Part shown: one piece after another, positions 16,587 through 25,713 of the stretch | Position numbering within the stretch: the first letter of the stretch is position 1 | Layout: each line of letters begins with the position of its first letter | Origin: Thermococcus sp. 21S7 | Lineage (GTDB): Archaea; Methanobacteriota_B; Thermococci; Thermococcales; Thermococcaceae | Assembly (NCBI RefSeq): GCF_012027615.1 | Contig: NZ_SNUT01000010.1 | Span: 1 to 40,105 of the forward strand | Length of the DNA stretch: 40,105 nucleotides | Direction of reading: 5' to 3' | The notes under the pieces: model-generated | The model's input: the letters and a program-made list of their open reading frames with translations, nothing else | Told to the model about the DNA's origin: nothing | The model's database searches: none | Position numbers and translations under genes: made by a program

Positions 16587-17120
16587 TTAACTCCTCCATC
16601 GAGGGTATATCTCGTTCTCAATCCCCAGAAGGTCTAAGATTTTTCCAATTATAAAGTTTATCATATCGTCCAAAGTTTTGGGCTTTGTGTAAAATCCTGG
16701 GGAAGCTGGCATAATTATCCCCCCAGTTTGTGTAACCATTACCATGTTTTGGAGATGTACCAAGTTCAACGGCGTCTCTCTAACGAGCAGAATGAGTTTT
16801 CTGCGCTCTTTCAGCGCCACGTCGGCGGTTCTGGCTATCAGGTTGTCCGCGTAGCCGTGGGCAATGGCGGCCAAGGTCTTCATGGAGCAGGGGGCTATTA
16901 CCATGGCATCAAACGGATTTGAGCCCGATGCTATCGGAGCGAAGAGGTCATCCTCCATGTAATCTGGATTGAACTCCACCCCCGTCTCGTGCTTCATAAC
17001 CGCGAGACCGGTTCTGGAGGCCACGGTAACGACTTCGTGGCCAAGCTCCCTGAGAACCTGAACCAGCCGCAGGCCGTAGATTGAGCCGCTCGCTCCGGTG
17101 ATTGCAACGACTATCCTCAT
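16587..17120 (-). CDS. ubiX: UbiX-like flavin prenyltransferase
   Basis: UbiX attaches a dimethylallyl group to FMN to make prenylated FMN, the cofactor of UbiD-type decarboxylases. The 177-residue flavoprotein has the typical start [22 protein letters not shown]- and substrate-site blocks follow: [48 protein letters not shown], and [17 protein letters not shown]. Length and motif order are complete. The start at 17120 follows GTGGGGG. No ubiD lies in the window. The gene heads the ubiX-lrp-CYTH operon and is divergent from dacZ, with promoters in about 100 bases. Confidence 0.93.
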   Translation of the reverse strand: MRIVVAITGASGSIYGLRLVQVLRELGHEVVTVASRTGLAVMKHETGVEFNPDYMEDDLFAPIASGSNPFDAMVIAPCSMKTLAAIAHGYADNLIARTADVALKERRKLILLVRETPLNLVHLQNMVMVTQTGGIIMPASPGFYTKPKTLDDMINFIIGKILDLLGIENEIYPRWRS

Positions 17121-17220
17121 CCCCCACACCAAAAAGGCTTCGCCGGCTCATGTTTTAACGTTTTCTAAGGACGGTAGGTTTTTATACCCGCCGGAGTTAC
17201 GTTATCAATGGTTGGTGAGT

Positions 17221-18024
17221 ATGGGCAAGGAGGTTCCCGAGGTTCTAATTAAGGGCGCGGTGGACGTCGTGAACGCCCTAGACGGAAAGGCCCTCGTTAT
17301 TCTGGAGGACATCGAGCCTGAGAAAGTTCCCGATGTGGACGTCACCGTTGTAATCGTGGGCTCTTCCTTCGATGTGGAGAGCGACAGGGTGAAGAGGGTC
17401 TCGATCCCGCAGAACCTCGACATCAACAACGTCCTCAACCTCATATCCGCGTTCCTCCTGGAACACGAGATACTCAGAGAGGGCGACTCCTTTGTCTACG
17501 TCACCCGGGAGCTTATCGGAATCAAGACGGTTAAAAAGAGCATCTCCGCGATGAGGGGGTTTTTCGCTCAGAATCAGAACGTTCTCCAGAGGCTCCTTGA
17601 GATAACGATAGAGCTGAGCATCGAGGGCAGGGAAGGAGTTCCCGTTGGAACCATCTTCGTCATAGGCGACACCAGGCGGGTTCTCAGACACTCCCACCAG
17701 CTCATACCCAATCCCTTCAAGGGGCACAAGGTAAACGTTCTCGACAGGAACAGCAAGGAGATAATAAAGGAGTTCGCCCAGCTAGATGGGGCGTTCATCG
17801 TGAGGGACAACGGCAGGATAGCCGCCGCCGGCAGGTACCTCGAAGTCGAGCCGAAGGTGATAGACCTCATGCTCCCCCCTGGCCTCGGAAGCAGGCACAT
17901 AGCCGCCGCCGGCATAACCCGGCTCACGAAGGCGATAGCGATAACCCTCTCGGAAAGCGGCACGATAAGGATATTCAAAAACGGCCTCATGTTGCTTGAA
18001 TACAACCCAAGGATAAGGTACTGA
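17221..18024 (+). CDS. dacZ: Diadenylate cyclase DacZ (c-di-AMP synthase)
   Basis: This enzyme condenses two ATP to the second messenger cyclic di-AMP. The 267-residue protein has an N-terminal archaeal domain (about 1-110) and a C-terminal DAC domain. The catalytic DGA is at 189-191 (QLDGAFIVRDNGRI), and the nucleotide-binding motif is GLGSRHIAAAG, with RHI at 225-227 in place of the bacterial RHR. The C-terminal HhH domain of bacterial DisA is absent, as expected for DacZ. The ATG at 17221 is used, with GGTGAG just before it and a TATA box TTTTTATACC at about 17178-17187. In euryarchaea c-di-AMP affects osmotic balance. The CRISPR leader lies about 300 bases downstream on the same strand. 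Confidence 0.92.
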   Translation: MGKEVPEVLIKGAVDVVNALDGKALVILEDIEPEKVPDVDVTVVIVGSSFDVESDRVKRVSIPQNLDINNVLNLISAFLLEHEILREGDSFVYVTRELIGIKTVKKSISAMRGFFAQNQNVLQRLLEITIELSIEGREGVPVGTIFVIGDTRRVLRHSHQLIPNPFKGHKVNVLDRNSKEIIKEFAQLDGAFIVRDNGRIAAAGRYLEVEPKVIDLMLPPGLGSRHIAAAGITRLTKAIAITLSESGTIRIFKNGLMLLEYNPRIRY

Positions 18025-18329
18025 TTCGTTTTCATCATGCTGATCCTTCCCCTTTTCAAGTCTTCGGCCCGGTTGTGGAGCTTTGTCCGGAACAAGCCAT
18101 CATACGTGTCCAGGAATCCCCTTTTTGTGGTTCCAGAGATGTAACATTTGGTGACGCCCAAATTTTAAGACATAACGAATTTTCTTCGGATTGCGGGATA
18201 AAGACATTAGAATGCAGGATGGGATCGTTTCCCCGCAGAAATCGGTTTTTCTTGAAATCCCGGACATTCAAGTGAACCTCGGCGGATTTAAAGGGTTGCA
18301 TGAGGGCAGAAATTCCACGAACATATGAT
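18025..18329. other. Intergenic stretch between dacZ and the CRISPR leader, no gene seen
   Basis: No frame here has a start, binding site and coding character together. One plus-strand stretch (about 18068-18115) reads ELCPEQAIIRV, faintly like a ferredoxin cluster motif, but it has no partner motifs and is treated as chance. Confidence 0.4.
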
Positions 18330-18495
18330 GCCCCCAGCAACAGGACGCCCGTGATGCGTTTATTCCTGCGTTCACCCCTACCGCTGCCGCCTCTTTATGG
18401 GGATGTGAAGGACCCAATTAGAGGTTTCTGCAAAAAGGTTTTATAGACGGGCACTCATTAAACTCCATTGGGGAAACGGAGCAAAAGACCGCCCT
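18330..18495 (+). promoter_or_regulatory. CRISPR leader with promoter
   Basis: This A+T-rich stretch precedes the first repeat. AAAGGTTTTATAGAC (18434-18448) contains a TATA box, so transcription should start about 25-30 bases before the first repeat. The leader side is fixed by the opposite end of the array, where repeats are degenerate, and by the AATTGAAAG 3' end of the repeat, which gives the usual crRNA 5' tag. The exact left limit of the leader cannot be seen. Confidence 0.65.
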
Positions 18496-20847
18496 GTTGC
18501 AATAAGACTTTAGGAGAATTGAAAGAAGAGCAGTTCGAGCGCTTTGACAGGATATTCAAGAGTTGCAATAAGACTTTAGGAGAATTGAAAGTTTTTGAAC
18601 ATGTTCACTATTTTCAACAGGACGTAAGTTGCAATAAGACTTTAGGAGAATTGAAAGTTTGTTTGGTGTAATCTTAGGAACTCCTATAAAGTATGTTGCA
18701 ATAAGACTTTAGGAGAATTGAAAGATGAGGTGGTAAACAATCCTGTTTAACGTGTAGGTCTTGTTGCAATAAGACTTTAGGAGAATTGAAAGACTGGCTT
18801 GTGAAACTGCTTATAGTCGTGGTGATAGGGTTGCAATAAGACTTTAGGAGAATTGAAAGTGGTTGATTGGGGAGCTCAAAGGGCCAAACTGAAGAGTTGC
18901 AATAAGACTTTAGGAGAATTGAAAGCAGCTCGGTGACGAGCGGATGGGTCACGGTCATTTTGGTTGCAATAAGACTTTAGGAGAATTGAAAGCAGAACAG
19001 CGTCACGTCTGAAAACGTTGAGTCCTCTGGTTGCAATAAGACTTTAGGAGAATTGAAAGGGAGCCTACACCTTGAGGATTGAGGCCATCGCACAGAGTTG
19101 CAATAAGACTTTAGGAGAATTGAAAGGCATGCGAGCGAGGACGCTTATATCAAGGTCTGTCGGGTTGCAATAAGACTTTAGGAGAATTGAAAGGAAGAAA
19201 TCAACCCTGCTGCCAGGATGCATCTTCCAGGTTGCAATAAGACTTTAGGAGAATTGAAAGTCTTTATCGGCTTGGGAGTAATCACAATGCTATTACGTTG
19301 CAATAAGACTTTAGGAGAATTGAAAGTGAACAGCGCCGGGCCGGCAAGGCTTATCAGCTCGTGTTGCAATAAGACTTTAGGAGAATTGAAAGCATACGTG
19401 GCCGGGCTGTCGTGGAGCACGAGCTCAAAGTTGCAATAAGACTTTAGGAGAATTGAAAGCATACGTGGCCGGGCTGTCGTGGAGCACGAGCTCAAAGTTG
19501 CAATAAGACTTTAGGAGAATTGAAAGTTGGGATTTACTACGTCGTCAAAATGGAGTCGCTCAAGGTTGCAATAAGACTTTAGGAGAATTGAAAGCAAGTT
19601 CATTGTCTGGAAAGAGAAGGGCACACTGTACAGTTGCAATAAGACTTTAGGAGAATTGAAAGAACTCCTCCTTTGCCTCGGCCACCTGCTCGGGGAGGTT
19701 GCAATAAGACTTTAGGAGAATTGAAAGTCTTCGCCCAATTGTCGGCGACGGAGAAGTCAATCCACGTTGCAATAAGACTTTAGGAGAATTGAAAGTTCGA
19801 CTAAAATTCCATCCTTCAGTGTAGATAGAATAGTTGCAATAAGACTTTAGGAGAATTGAAAGGGGAAAGGGGCAGGCTGCCAACCTCGACCCTTTCCCCG
19901 TTGCAATAAGACTTTAGGAGAATTGAAAGGTTGTAGCGCCGGTTGGGGCAGGACAACTAACGCGTGTTGCAATAAGACTTTAGGAGAATTGAAAGTGTAA
20001 ACTGTAGTAGAAATATCTATGTTGCTGTTGGCGTTGCAATAAGACTTTAGGAGAATTGAAAGATCAGAATATGGGAGGATAAAAGGTCTGAGACCCTCAG
20101 TTGCAATAAGACTTTAGGAGAATTGAAAGCAAAGTCCCGCATCGGGTGGTACTTTATCGCAGGTGTGTTGCAATAAGACTTTAGGAGAATTGAAAGCTCA
20201 CTTGCCGATTTGGTCGCTCTTCTCAAGTACCGGGTTGCAATAAGACTTTAGGAGAATTGAAAGCCAGAGTTATTTTCAATTTATTATACGACCTTAGACT
20301 GTTGCAATAAGACTTTAGGAGAATTGAAAGTTACATCATCAGCATACTGCCAGACCCAATCAACAAGTTGCAATAAGACTTTAGGAGAATTGAAAGGAAG
20401 AGATATTGCGCGGTAAGGCGGCTAAAGAATATTGTTGCAATAAGACTTTAGGAGAATTGAAAGGCTTCAGCTCGACAACAATCAGAAAATCATAGACGAG
20501 TTGCAATAAGACTTTAGGAGAATTGAAAGTAGTCCTGCATCTGAAATCGAGATTGTCTTAGTGTCAGTTGCAATAAGACTTTAGGAGAATTGAAAGCTAC
20601 ATTTACAAAACACTCACAACCACTCTTACCAATGTTGCAATAAGACTTTAGGAGAATTGAAAGAAGCGATTTTTCGCGCGCGTAATATATATGCTGAAGC
20701 TGGTTGCAATAAGACTTTAGGAGAATTGAAAGGGTCAGTGATGATGACAGCGACAGCAGCTGACAGGAGGTTGCAATAAGAATTTAGGAGAATTGGAAGT
20801 CCAGTAGCCGGTTTTTTGAAAATGAAGTGGTATTGTTGCAATAAGAC
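18496..20847 (+). CRISPR. CRISPR array, 30-base repeat, 35 spacers
   Basis: The repeat is 30 bases, starting GTTGCAATAAGAC and ending GGAGAATTGAAAG. Thirty-four copies look identical (first 18496-18525, 34th 20703-20732). The 35th (20770-20799) has two changes (C13A, A27G), and a 36th is cut after 13 bases (20835-20847). Spacers are 35-39 bases, mostly 36-37. Spacers 14 (19393-19429) and 15 (19460-19496) are identical. Spacer 21 (19863-19899) has 9-base complementary ends. The repeat type matches Thermococcales arrays served by Cas6 and type I and III effector complexes. No cas gene lies in the window, so effectors must be encoded elsewhere. Open frames crossing the array are artefacts. Confidence 0.98.
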
Positions 20848-20888
20848 CCCCTCAGAATCAAGAAACAAAATCAAAAGGGATTCACTCC

Positions 20889-21160
20889 ATCAGGCCGCCA
20901 GGAGGTGGCCGATGATGTCGCCGTTCTCGTAGACGTTGTACAGGTTCGCGACGATTATCATGACGCCGTTGTCGTATATCCGGCTGATCCACGGCCATAC
21001 CTTTTTGTTCGGATTGGGATAGAGCTTCCTGACCAAGAGGGCAAACCGGAGAACAACCAGCGCAAATATCGAGGTTCTGAGCTGGTATCGCTGTTGTGCA
21101 ATATGGAGTTGACGAAATCGAGGAACACGACGAATATCACCAGAGCCAGGGCGACATCTT
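20889..21160 (-). pseudogene. Frameshifted remnant of a small membrane-protein gene
   Basis: On the minus strand a hydrophobic frame (VALALVIFVVFLDFVNSILH, from about 21160) loses sense near 21095. A neighbouring frame then continues with QLRTSIFALVVLRFALLVRK and ends with NLYNVYENGDIIGHLLAA at a TGA (20889-20891). Joined, the two give about 85 residues with two membrane helices and a soluble tail. A TAG lies just upstream in the first frame, so the original N-terminus is also lost or very short. The protein family is not recognised. The remaining sequence from 20848 to 21282 holds only the decayed array end and A+T-rich spacer. Confidence 0.6.
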
Positions 21161-21282
21161 CCTACAACTGAGCTTTCTCTTTTCGTAGAACTCCACCATA
21201 TGTTCCACTTCGATCAACTACGGGGTTCGAGGATAAAAACCTATTGCCCGAAGATCGAGAAAAATGAGTATGAAAAGGGAAC

Positions 21283-22524
21283 TCAGAAGAGCCACTGGTT
21301 CTCTATGCACTCGTCGCACGGCGGCTTTTCTCCCGCTATGGCCTTGAACTTGGTGTAGATACATTCGGGCAGGCCGAGCGGGCAGCGCTCGGGGGTGACG
21401 CCGGGCCTCACCTTGGTCGGGTCAAGCTTTATCTTTATGTATGCCTCGTACTCCTCGACCTTCTTCCACGGCAACACTTTGGCGCCGTAGATGACCAGGT
21501 TGTCGTATATTCTCGCGTAGTCGCCGACAACGGCGTTCTCCTTGAGGATGACGTTCTTCCCGACGACGACGCCCTCACCGAGGATGCTGTCCTTTATCTC
21601 GGAGCGCTCCTTGACGATGTCGTTGCCTATGAGTATGGCGCGCTTGAGGTAGGCCTTGTCCTCTACTATGGTGTTCGGCCCGATGTAGGTGTAGGCCTTT
21701 ATCTTGACCCCGTGTCCTATCTTGGCGCCTTCGTCTATGTACGCCGGCCCCTGTATCTCGACGTCCTCCGGAACCTCGGCACCCTCAGCGATGGTGTAGT
21801 AGCCGTTCTGCTTGGTTATCTCGTCCATGGCGAGCTGATGTGCGTAGAACAGGTCGTCGGGCGTTCCGAGGTCAATCCAGTAGTACTCGCGGGGTATCTT
21901 GTGAGCGTACACCGCCTCCTGACCCACGAACCTCGGAAGAACCTCCCTCTCGAAATAGACCTCCTTGCCCTTGGGTATGGCCTCCAGAACCTTCTTGTTC
22001 ACCATATATACTCCCGCATCAACGAGGTTGGTCTTGGGCCTCTTGGGCTTCTCCTCAAAGTGGGTTACCCTGCCATCTTCGTTCATCTCAACGACACCGT
22101 ATTTCTCGGGGTCGTAGACCTTGGTAACGGCCACCGTTATGAGGCCTTCGTTTTCCTTGTGGGCTTCGATGAGTTCGCCAAAGTTAAAGTTCGTGAAGAC
22201 GTCACCGTATATTACCAGAAAGTCCTCGCTCACGTAATCCTCAACGTTCTTGAGGGCTCCTCCGGTCTCCAGGGGCATCGGGTCGTTGACGAACCTTATA
22301 CCCTTGGGGTAGTCGCTCATCTTCTCATCAATGAACTCCCTTATCTCACCGCGCATGTAGTGAACCGACAGGATTACTTCGTCAATCTCCGGTATCTTCT
22401 CCAGGCTCTCCAGGAGGTACTGGAGGTTGGGCTTTCCAAGAACTGGTATCATGGGCTTCGGTCGGGTCGATGAGAGCGGCCTTAACCTGGTACCAAAACC
22501 GCCGGCAAGAATAACAGCTTTCAT
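21283..22524 (-). CDS. Sugar-phosphate nucleotidyltransferase (mannose-1-phosphate guanylyltransferase-like)
   Basis: This 413-residue enzyme activates a sugar 1-phosphate with NTP, for glycan or glycolipid synthesis. The N-terminal Rossmann-like domain (about 1-235) starts KAVILAGGFGTRLRPLSSTRPKP, with the nucleotide-binding GGxGTR and the catalytic Lys. It also has VIYGDVFTNF and EKPKRPKTNLVDAGVY. A left-handed beta-helix with hexapeptide repeats follows (about 245-370, VEIQGPAYIDEGAKIG). The C-terminal tail has clustered cysteines (PERCPLGLPEC and PPCDEC), which may bind metal. The ATG at 22524 follows GGTGAT. A minus-strand TATA box AAAATATATAAG lies at about 22554-22566. The exact sugar cannot be read from the sequence. 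Confidence 0.88.
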   Translation of the reverse strand: MKAVILAGGFGTRLRPLSSTRPKPMIPVLGKPNLQYLLESLEKIPEIDEVILSVHYMRGEIREFIDEKMSDYPKGIRFVNDPMPLETGGALKNVEDYVSEDFLVIYGDVFTNFNFGELIEAHKENEGLITVAVTKVYDPEKYGVVEMNEDGRVTHFEEKPKRPKTNLVDAGVYMVNKKVLEAIPKGKEVYFEREVLPRFVGQEAVYAHKIPREYYWIDLGTPDDLFYAHQLAMDEITKQNGYYTIAEGAEVPEDVEIQGPAYIDEGAKIGHGVKIKAYTYIGPNTIVEDKAYLKRAILIGNDIVKERSEIKDSILGEGVVVGKNVILKENAVVGDYARIYDNLVIYGAKVLPWKKVEEYEAYIKIKLDPTKVRPGVTPERCPLGLPECIYTKFKAIAGEKPPCDECIENQWLF

Positions 22525-22611
22525 GGTATCACCGTTAGACATTCCGGTGGGAAACTTATATATTTTACGGCCATTAAATATGCCCAACGATGAACCGGAA
22601 GGAGGACGCGC

Positions 22612-22866
22612 TCATTTCTGTGCATCAATCCGAAATTCGGTCACCGCGTACACCTTTCCCTTGAACCTGAAGCACGAGCCGGGGCAGACGCTTTTCAGAG
22701 GGCAGCTTTGGCAGGCGGAGCCGCCAAGCTCCACCCGCTCAACGTACCCCATGCTCTCCAAGACGCTGAGGGCCCCCTCGACCTCCTCCCTGGGTATCGA
22801 AAGCTCCCTCGCTATCTCTTCGACGCTTTTCCCTTCCTTTATAAGGTTAAGTATCCTCTCCAGCAT
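22612..22866 (-). CDS. feoC: FeoC-like winged-helix protein with four-cysteine cluster
   Basis: This 84-residue protein is the third gene of the feo operon, starting 9 bases after feoB. The first 45 residues form a winged helix (EEIARELSIPREEVEGALSVLESMG). C52, C55, C61 and C65 (CQSC and CPGSC) then form a likely iron-sulfur cluster site, as in bacterial FeoC. FeoC may stabilise FeoB or sense iron or oxygen at the transporter. The order feoA-feoB-feoC and the motif agree. Function as a transcription factor is possible but unproven. Confidence 0.8.
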   Translation of the reverse strand: MLERILNLIKEGKSVEEIARELSIPREEVEGALSVLESMGYVERVELGGSACQSCPLKSVCPGSCFRFKGKVYAVTEFRIDAQK

Positions 22867-22875
22867 CCTTATCCC

Positions 22876-24852
22876 TCAGTATCCCAGAGCCGTCCCTATG
22901 TTCCATACGAGTATTCCCACGATGCTCGCAAGGCCTATCATGTAGACGACGGTAAAGACTGCCCACTTCCAGTTGCTCTCGGCCCTTATTGCCCCTATCG
23001 TGGCGATGCACGGGACGTACAGCGTTGTGACGAGGGCCAGCACAAAGGCCTGAAGGGAGGACATTGAGTTGACTATCTCGTCGACGCTGCCGTAGATTAT
23101 GCCGTAGGTGGAGATGACGTTCTCCTTGGCGATGATTCCAAAGAGCAGACTCACCGCCGCCTTCCAGTCGAGTCCCATGAGGCGCATGTAGGGCTCGAAG
23201 AAGGCCCCCAGTCTCTCGGCGTAGCTTCCCCCCGTTCCTATCTCAACAGGGTAGGTGCTGAGGTACCAGATGACCACCGAACCCAGCAGGATTACCGTTC
23301 CCGCCTTCTTGACGAACTCCTTGCTCCTCTCCCACGAGTGGAGCGCCACAGTCTTCCACGAGGGTATGAGGTACTCCGGCAGCTCTATTATGAAGGGACT
23401 CTCCTCTCCCCTGACCACGAATCTGCTGAAGAGCCACGCCATGAGCAGTGCCAGCAGTATGGCCGTTGCGTATATGCTTACCGCGACCAGCGCCTGATTC
23501 CCCACGAAGAAAGCCCCCGCCAGGAAGCTTATGACGCTCAGCCTGGCGCTGCACGGTATGAGCGGGTTGACCAGCATCGTTATCAGCCTATCCCTCTCCT
23601 CATCCAGGGTTCTCGTTGCCATGACTGCCGGAACGTTGCAGCCGAAGGCGAGGACGAGGGGAATGAAGCTCTTCCCGGGGAGACCGAACTTCCTCATGAT
23701 GCGCTCCATGACGACCGCGGCCCTCGCCATGTAGCCCACATCTTCGAGGATCGACATGGCGAGGAACAGCAGGAAGACCAGCGGGAAGAAGCTCAGGACC
23801 GAGCCTACACCGGCGATGATGCCGTCAACGAGGAGGCCGCGGAGCGTTTCGTTGGCGATGTGAGGCCCCAGCCACTCGCCAAAGGCGGAAAATGCATCAT
23901 CCAGCAGGCCCTGCAGGGGCAGTCCGAGGGCGAAGACGAACTTGAACAGGACGTAGAACACGGCAAAGAGGGCAATGAGGCCGTAAACCGGGTGCGTGAG
24001 GAACCTGTCCAGCTGGTCGCTGAAGGTCTCGCCCTGCTCGTGGGAGTACCTCACGAAGCGGTGCATGAGGCCGTCTATAAACTCGTACTTCTGGCTGGCT
24101 ATGATCAGATCCATCGCCCTCTTGTAGCGCTCCTCCACCTCGGCTATGTGCCCCATGATTTCGTCGAGCTTCTCCTTTCCGAGGTGCCTGAGAACGAGCT
24201 TTATCACGCCGTCGTCCCTCTGAAGGAGCTTCACCGCGAGCCATCTGAGGTTGTACTCCCCTGCGAGCTTGGTATGCTTGAGGGCTTCGATTATGTGCCC
24301 TATTTCCCTCTCGACCTCCGGGTCATAGGTGGGAACAGTGGGGCTGGTCTTGATCTCGCCGTTCGCCATCAGACGTATCTTCTCCTTGAGTTCCTCCAGT
24401 CCGGCGCCTTCCTTCGCGCTCATCGCTACGACCGGAACGCCTAAGAGCTCCTCCATCCTCCGGACGTTTATCTCGATGCCGCGCTTCTCGGCGAGGTCGG
24501 TTTTGTTGAGCGCTATTATAACGTTCCTCAGGCCCATCTCAAGTATCTCCATCGTCAGGAAGAGATTCCTCATGAGGGCAGTCGCGTCAACGACGTTCAC
24601 AACGACATCGGCGCTCCCCTTGAGAAGGAAATCCCTGGCAACCAGCTCGTCAACGGAATGAGCTGTCAGGGAGTATATTCCAGGCAGATCAACCACGAGA
24701 AACTTCTGGCCTTTGTATTCAAGAATCCCCTCCTTCTTCTCAACGGTCACGCCGGGCCAGTTGCCAACGTGCTGGCGCATCCCAGTGAGGGAGTTGAAGA
24801 CGGTGGTCTTTCCAACGTTGGGGTTCCCTGCCAGAGCCACTACCCGCATCAT
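22876..24852 (-). CDS. feoB: Ferrous iron transporter FeoB
   Basis: This 658-residue membrane protein is the main Fe2+ importer under anaerobic conditions. The N-terminal G domain has G1 GNPNVGKT (9-16), the switch [13 protein letters not shown]3 DLPGIYSL and G4 NKTD. A helical GDI-like segment follows to about 265. The C-terminal half has about ten membrane helices with the paired gate and core regions, including [19 protein letters not shown] and [13 protein letters not shown]. The start ATG at 24852 is chosen because GAGGTG lies six bases before it; GTG at 24861 would overlap that site. It lies 10 bases after feoA. Confidence 0.96.
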   Translation of the reverse strand: MMRVVALAGNPNVGKTTVFNSLTGMRQHVGNWPGVTVEKKEGILEYKGQKFLVVDLPGIYSLTAHSVDELVARDFLLKGSADVVVNVVDATALMRNLFLTMEILEMGLRNVIIALNKTDLAEKRGIEINVRRMEELLGVPVVAMSAKEGAGLEELKEKIRLMANGEIKTSPTVPTYDPEVEREIGHIIEALKHTKLAGEYNLRWLAVKLLQRDDGVIKLVLRHLGKEKLDEIMGHIAEVEERYKRAMDLIIASQKYEFIDGLMHRFVRYSHEQGETFSDQLDRFLTHPVYGLIALFAVFYVLFKFVFALGLPLQGLLDDAFSAFGEWLGPHIANETLRGLLVDGIIAGVGSVLSFFPLVFLLFLAMSILEDVGYMARAAVVMERIMRKFGLPGKSFIPLVLAFGCNVPAVMATRTLDEERDRLITMLVNPLIPCSARLSVISFLAGAFFVGNQALVAVSIYATAILLALLMAWLFSRFVVRGEESPFIIELPEYLIPSWKTVALHSWERSKEFVKKAGTVILLGSVVIWYLSTYPVEIGTGGSYAERLGAFFEPYMRLMGLDWKAAVSLLFGIIAKENVISTYGIIYGSVDEIVNSMSSLQAFVLALVTTLYVPCIATIGAIRAESNWKWAVFTVVYMIGLASIVGILVWNIGTALGY

Positions 24853-24862
24853 GATGGGCACC

Positions 24863-25090
24863 TCACAGCTTTCTTACCATGACCCTGCCCGCCATTCCCC
24901 GTCCTATGGCGAACCTTACGCCTCCCACGGAGATTATTATGGGCCCCAGCGAGTGTGACTCCAGCACCTGAACCGTCGCCCCTGGGGTCAGCCCCATTGA
25001 GACGAGCTTCCCCCTGGCGTTATGGCCGCCGAGGATGTTGACGACGACACCCTTCTCGCCGGGCCTCATGCTGTTTAAAGGTACAATCAT
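24863..25090 (-). CDS. feoA: Ferrous iron transport protein FeoA
   Basis: This 75-residue SH3-like protein assists FeoB at the cytosolic side. The sequence has the family core: [32 protein letters not shown] and [15 protein letters not shown]. The ATG at 25090 is preceded by GGTGAT at the usual distance. Upstream codons GTG 25099 and ATG 25096 lie within that binding site. It is the first gene of feoABC, and its promoter carries a TTAGG-N4-CCTAA operator. Confidence 0.93.
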   Translation of the reverse strand: MIVPLNSMRPGEKGVVVNILGGHNARGKLVSMGLTPGATVQVLESHSLGPIIISVGGVRFAIGRGMAGRVMVRKL

Positions 25091-25101
25091 GAGCATCACC
25101 G

Positions 25102-25150
25102 TTAGGCTTTCCTAATTCGATATTCCAATCTCTCGATGGCCTTAAAAAGC
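25102..25150 (-). promoter_or_regulatory. feoABC promoter with DtxR-like operator
   Basis: On the plus strand TTAGG-CTTT-CCTAA (25102-25115), read on the minus strand as GAATTAGGAAAGCCTAAC, lies 11 bases before the feoA start codon. It fits the TTAGG-N4-CCTAA core of iron-dependent DtxR/IdeR-type repressor boxes. A further half-site GCCTAAC is at 25159-25165, and a TATA-like CTTTTTAAGG at 25140-25149 (minus strand). Iron-dependent repression of uptake is the expected outcome. Confidence 0.65.
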
Positions 25151-25313
25151 TTTGGTGAGCCTAACAAAACCCAGGGGTTCGAGATCAGAAATCATGGGGT
25201 TCTGAGATGTTAAAGACGCGGGTCCGGTTATTGGAAGCCGGGTTAAAACTTTGGAAAGGTATTTAAGGGATTGAAGAGAATACAATTGATTGAATTTCGG
25301 AGGTGCATCGATT

Positions 25314-25676
25314 ATGGAAGAGATTCCACCCGAAGAACCCAAGGGGACTTCCTTGGGTATGGACGAGAACGTTGAGGGGTTACTGGCGTACGTGCTTGGA
25401 TGGTTTACTGGCGTAATCTTCCTGCTACTTGAAAAAGAGAGCGACTTCGTTCGTTTCCACGCTATGCAGTCAACGATAACGTTCCTTGGGCTTACGATAG
25501 TTGCCTTTATCCTTGGATTCATTCCAGTGATAGGAGCTATCATTGGAGGTCTTCTCTGGATCGTTGGTCTAATATTCTGGATACTCGGCATGGTCAAGGC
25601 CTACCAGGGCGAGCGCTACAAGTTCCCCATCGTCGGCAACTTGGCCGAGCAGTGGGTCGGCAAGGTCAACGTCTGA
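25314..25676 (+). CDS. DUF4870-like small membrane protein
   Basis: This 120-residue protein has a soluble acidic N-terminus, the sequence MDENVEGLLAYVLGWFTGVIF, then three or four membrane helices separated by short loops (EKESDFVRFHAMQS and QGERYKFPIVG). It resembles the DUF4870/Tic20-like small membrane proteins common in archaea and bacteria, of unknown function. The ATG at 25314 follows GGAGGTG (25300-25306), and a TATA box GTATTTAAGG lies at 25259-25268. It is divergent from feoABC but has its own promoter. Confidence 0.78.
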   Translation: MEEIPPEEPKGTSLGMDENVEGLLAYVLGWFTGVIFLLLEKESDFVRFHAMQSTITFLGLTIVAFILGFIPVIGAIIGGLLWIVGLIFWILGMVKAYQGERYKFPIVGNLAEQWVGKVNV

Positions 25677-25713
25677 GGCTCAGATTTTTAAGCCTCCCCA
25701 ATTATTTTTTCCC

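Noticed and set aside
18068-18115. ELCPEQAIIRV, like a ferredoxin cluster motif
   Set aside because: It is a single partial motif with no other cysteine cluster, no start and no downstream coding sense.
18468-18671. Small frames running through the CRISPR repeats
   Set aside because: They are made of translated repeats and spacers.
23338-24444. Plus-strand frame of 368 residues
   Set aside because: It is antisense to feoB and is rich in His, Arg and Glu, as reverse frames of membrane proteins are.
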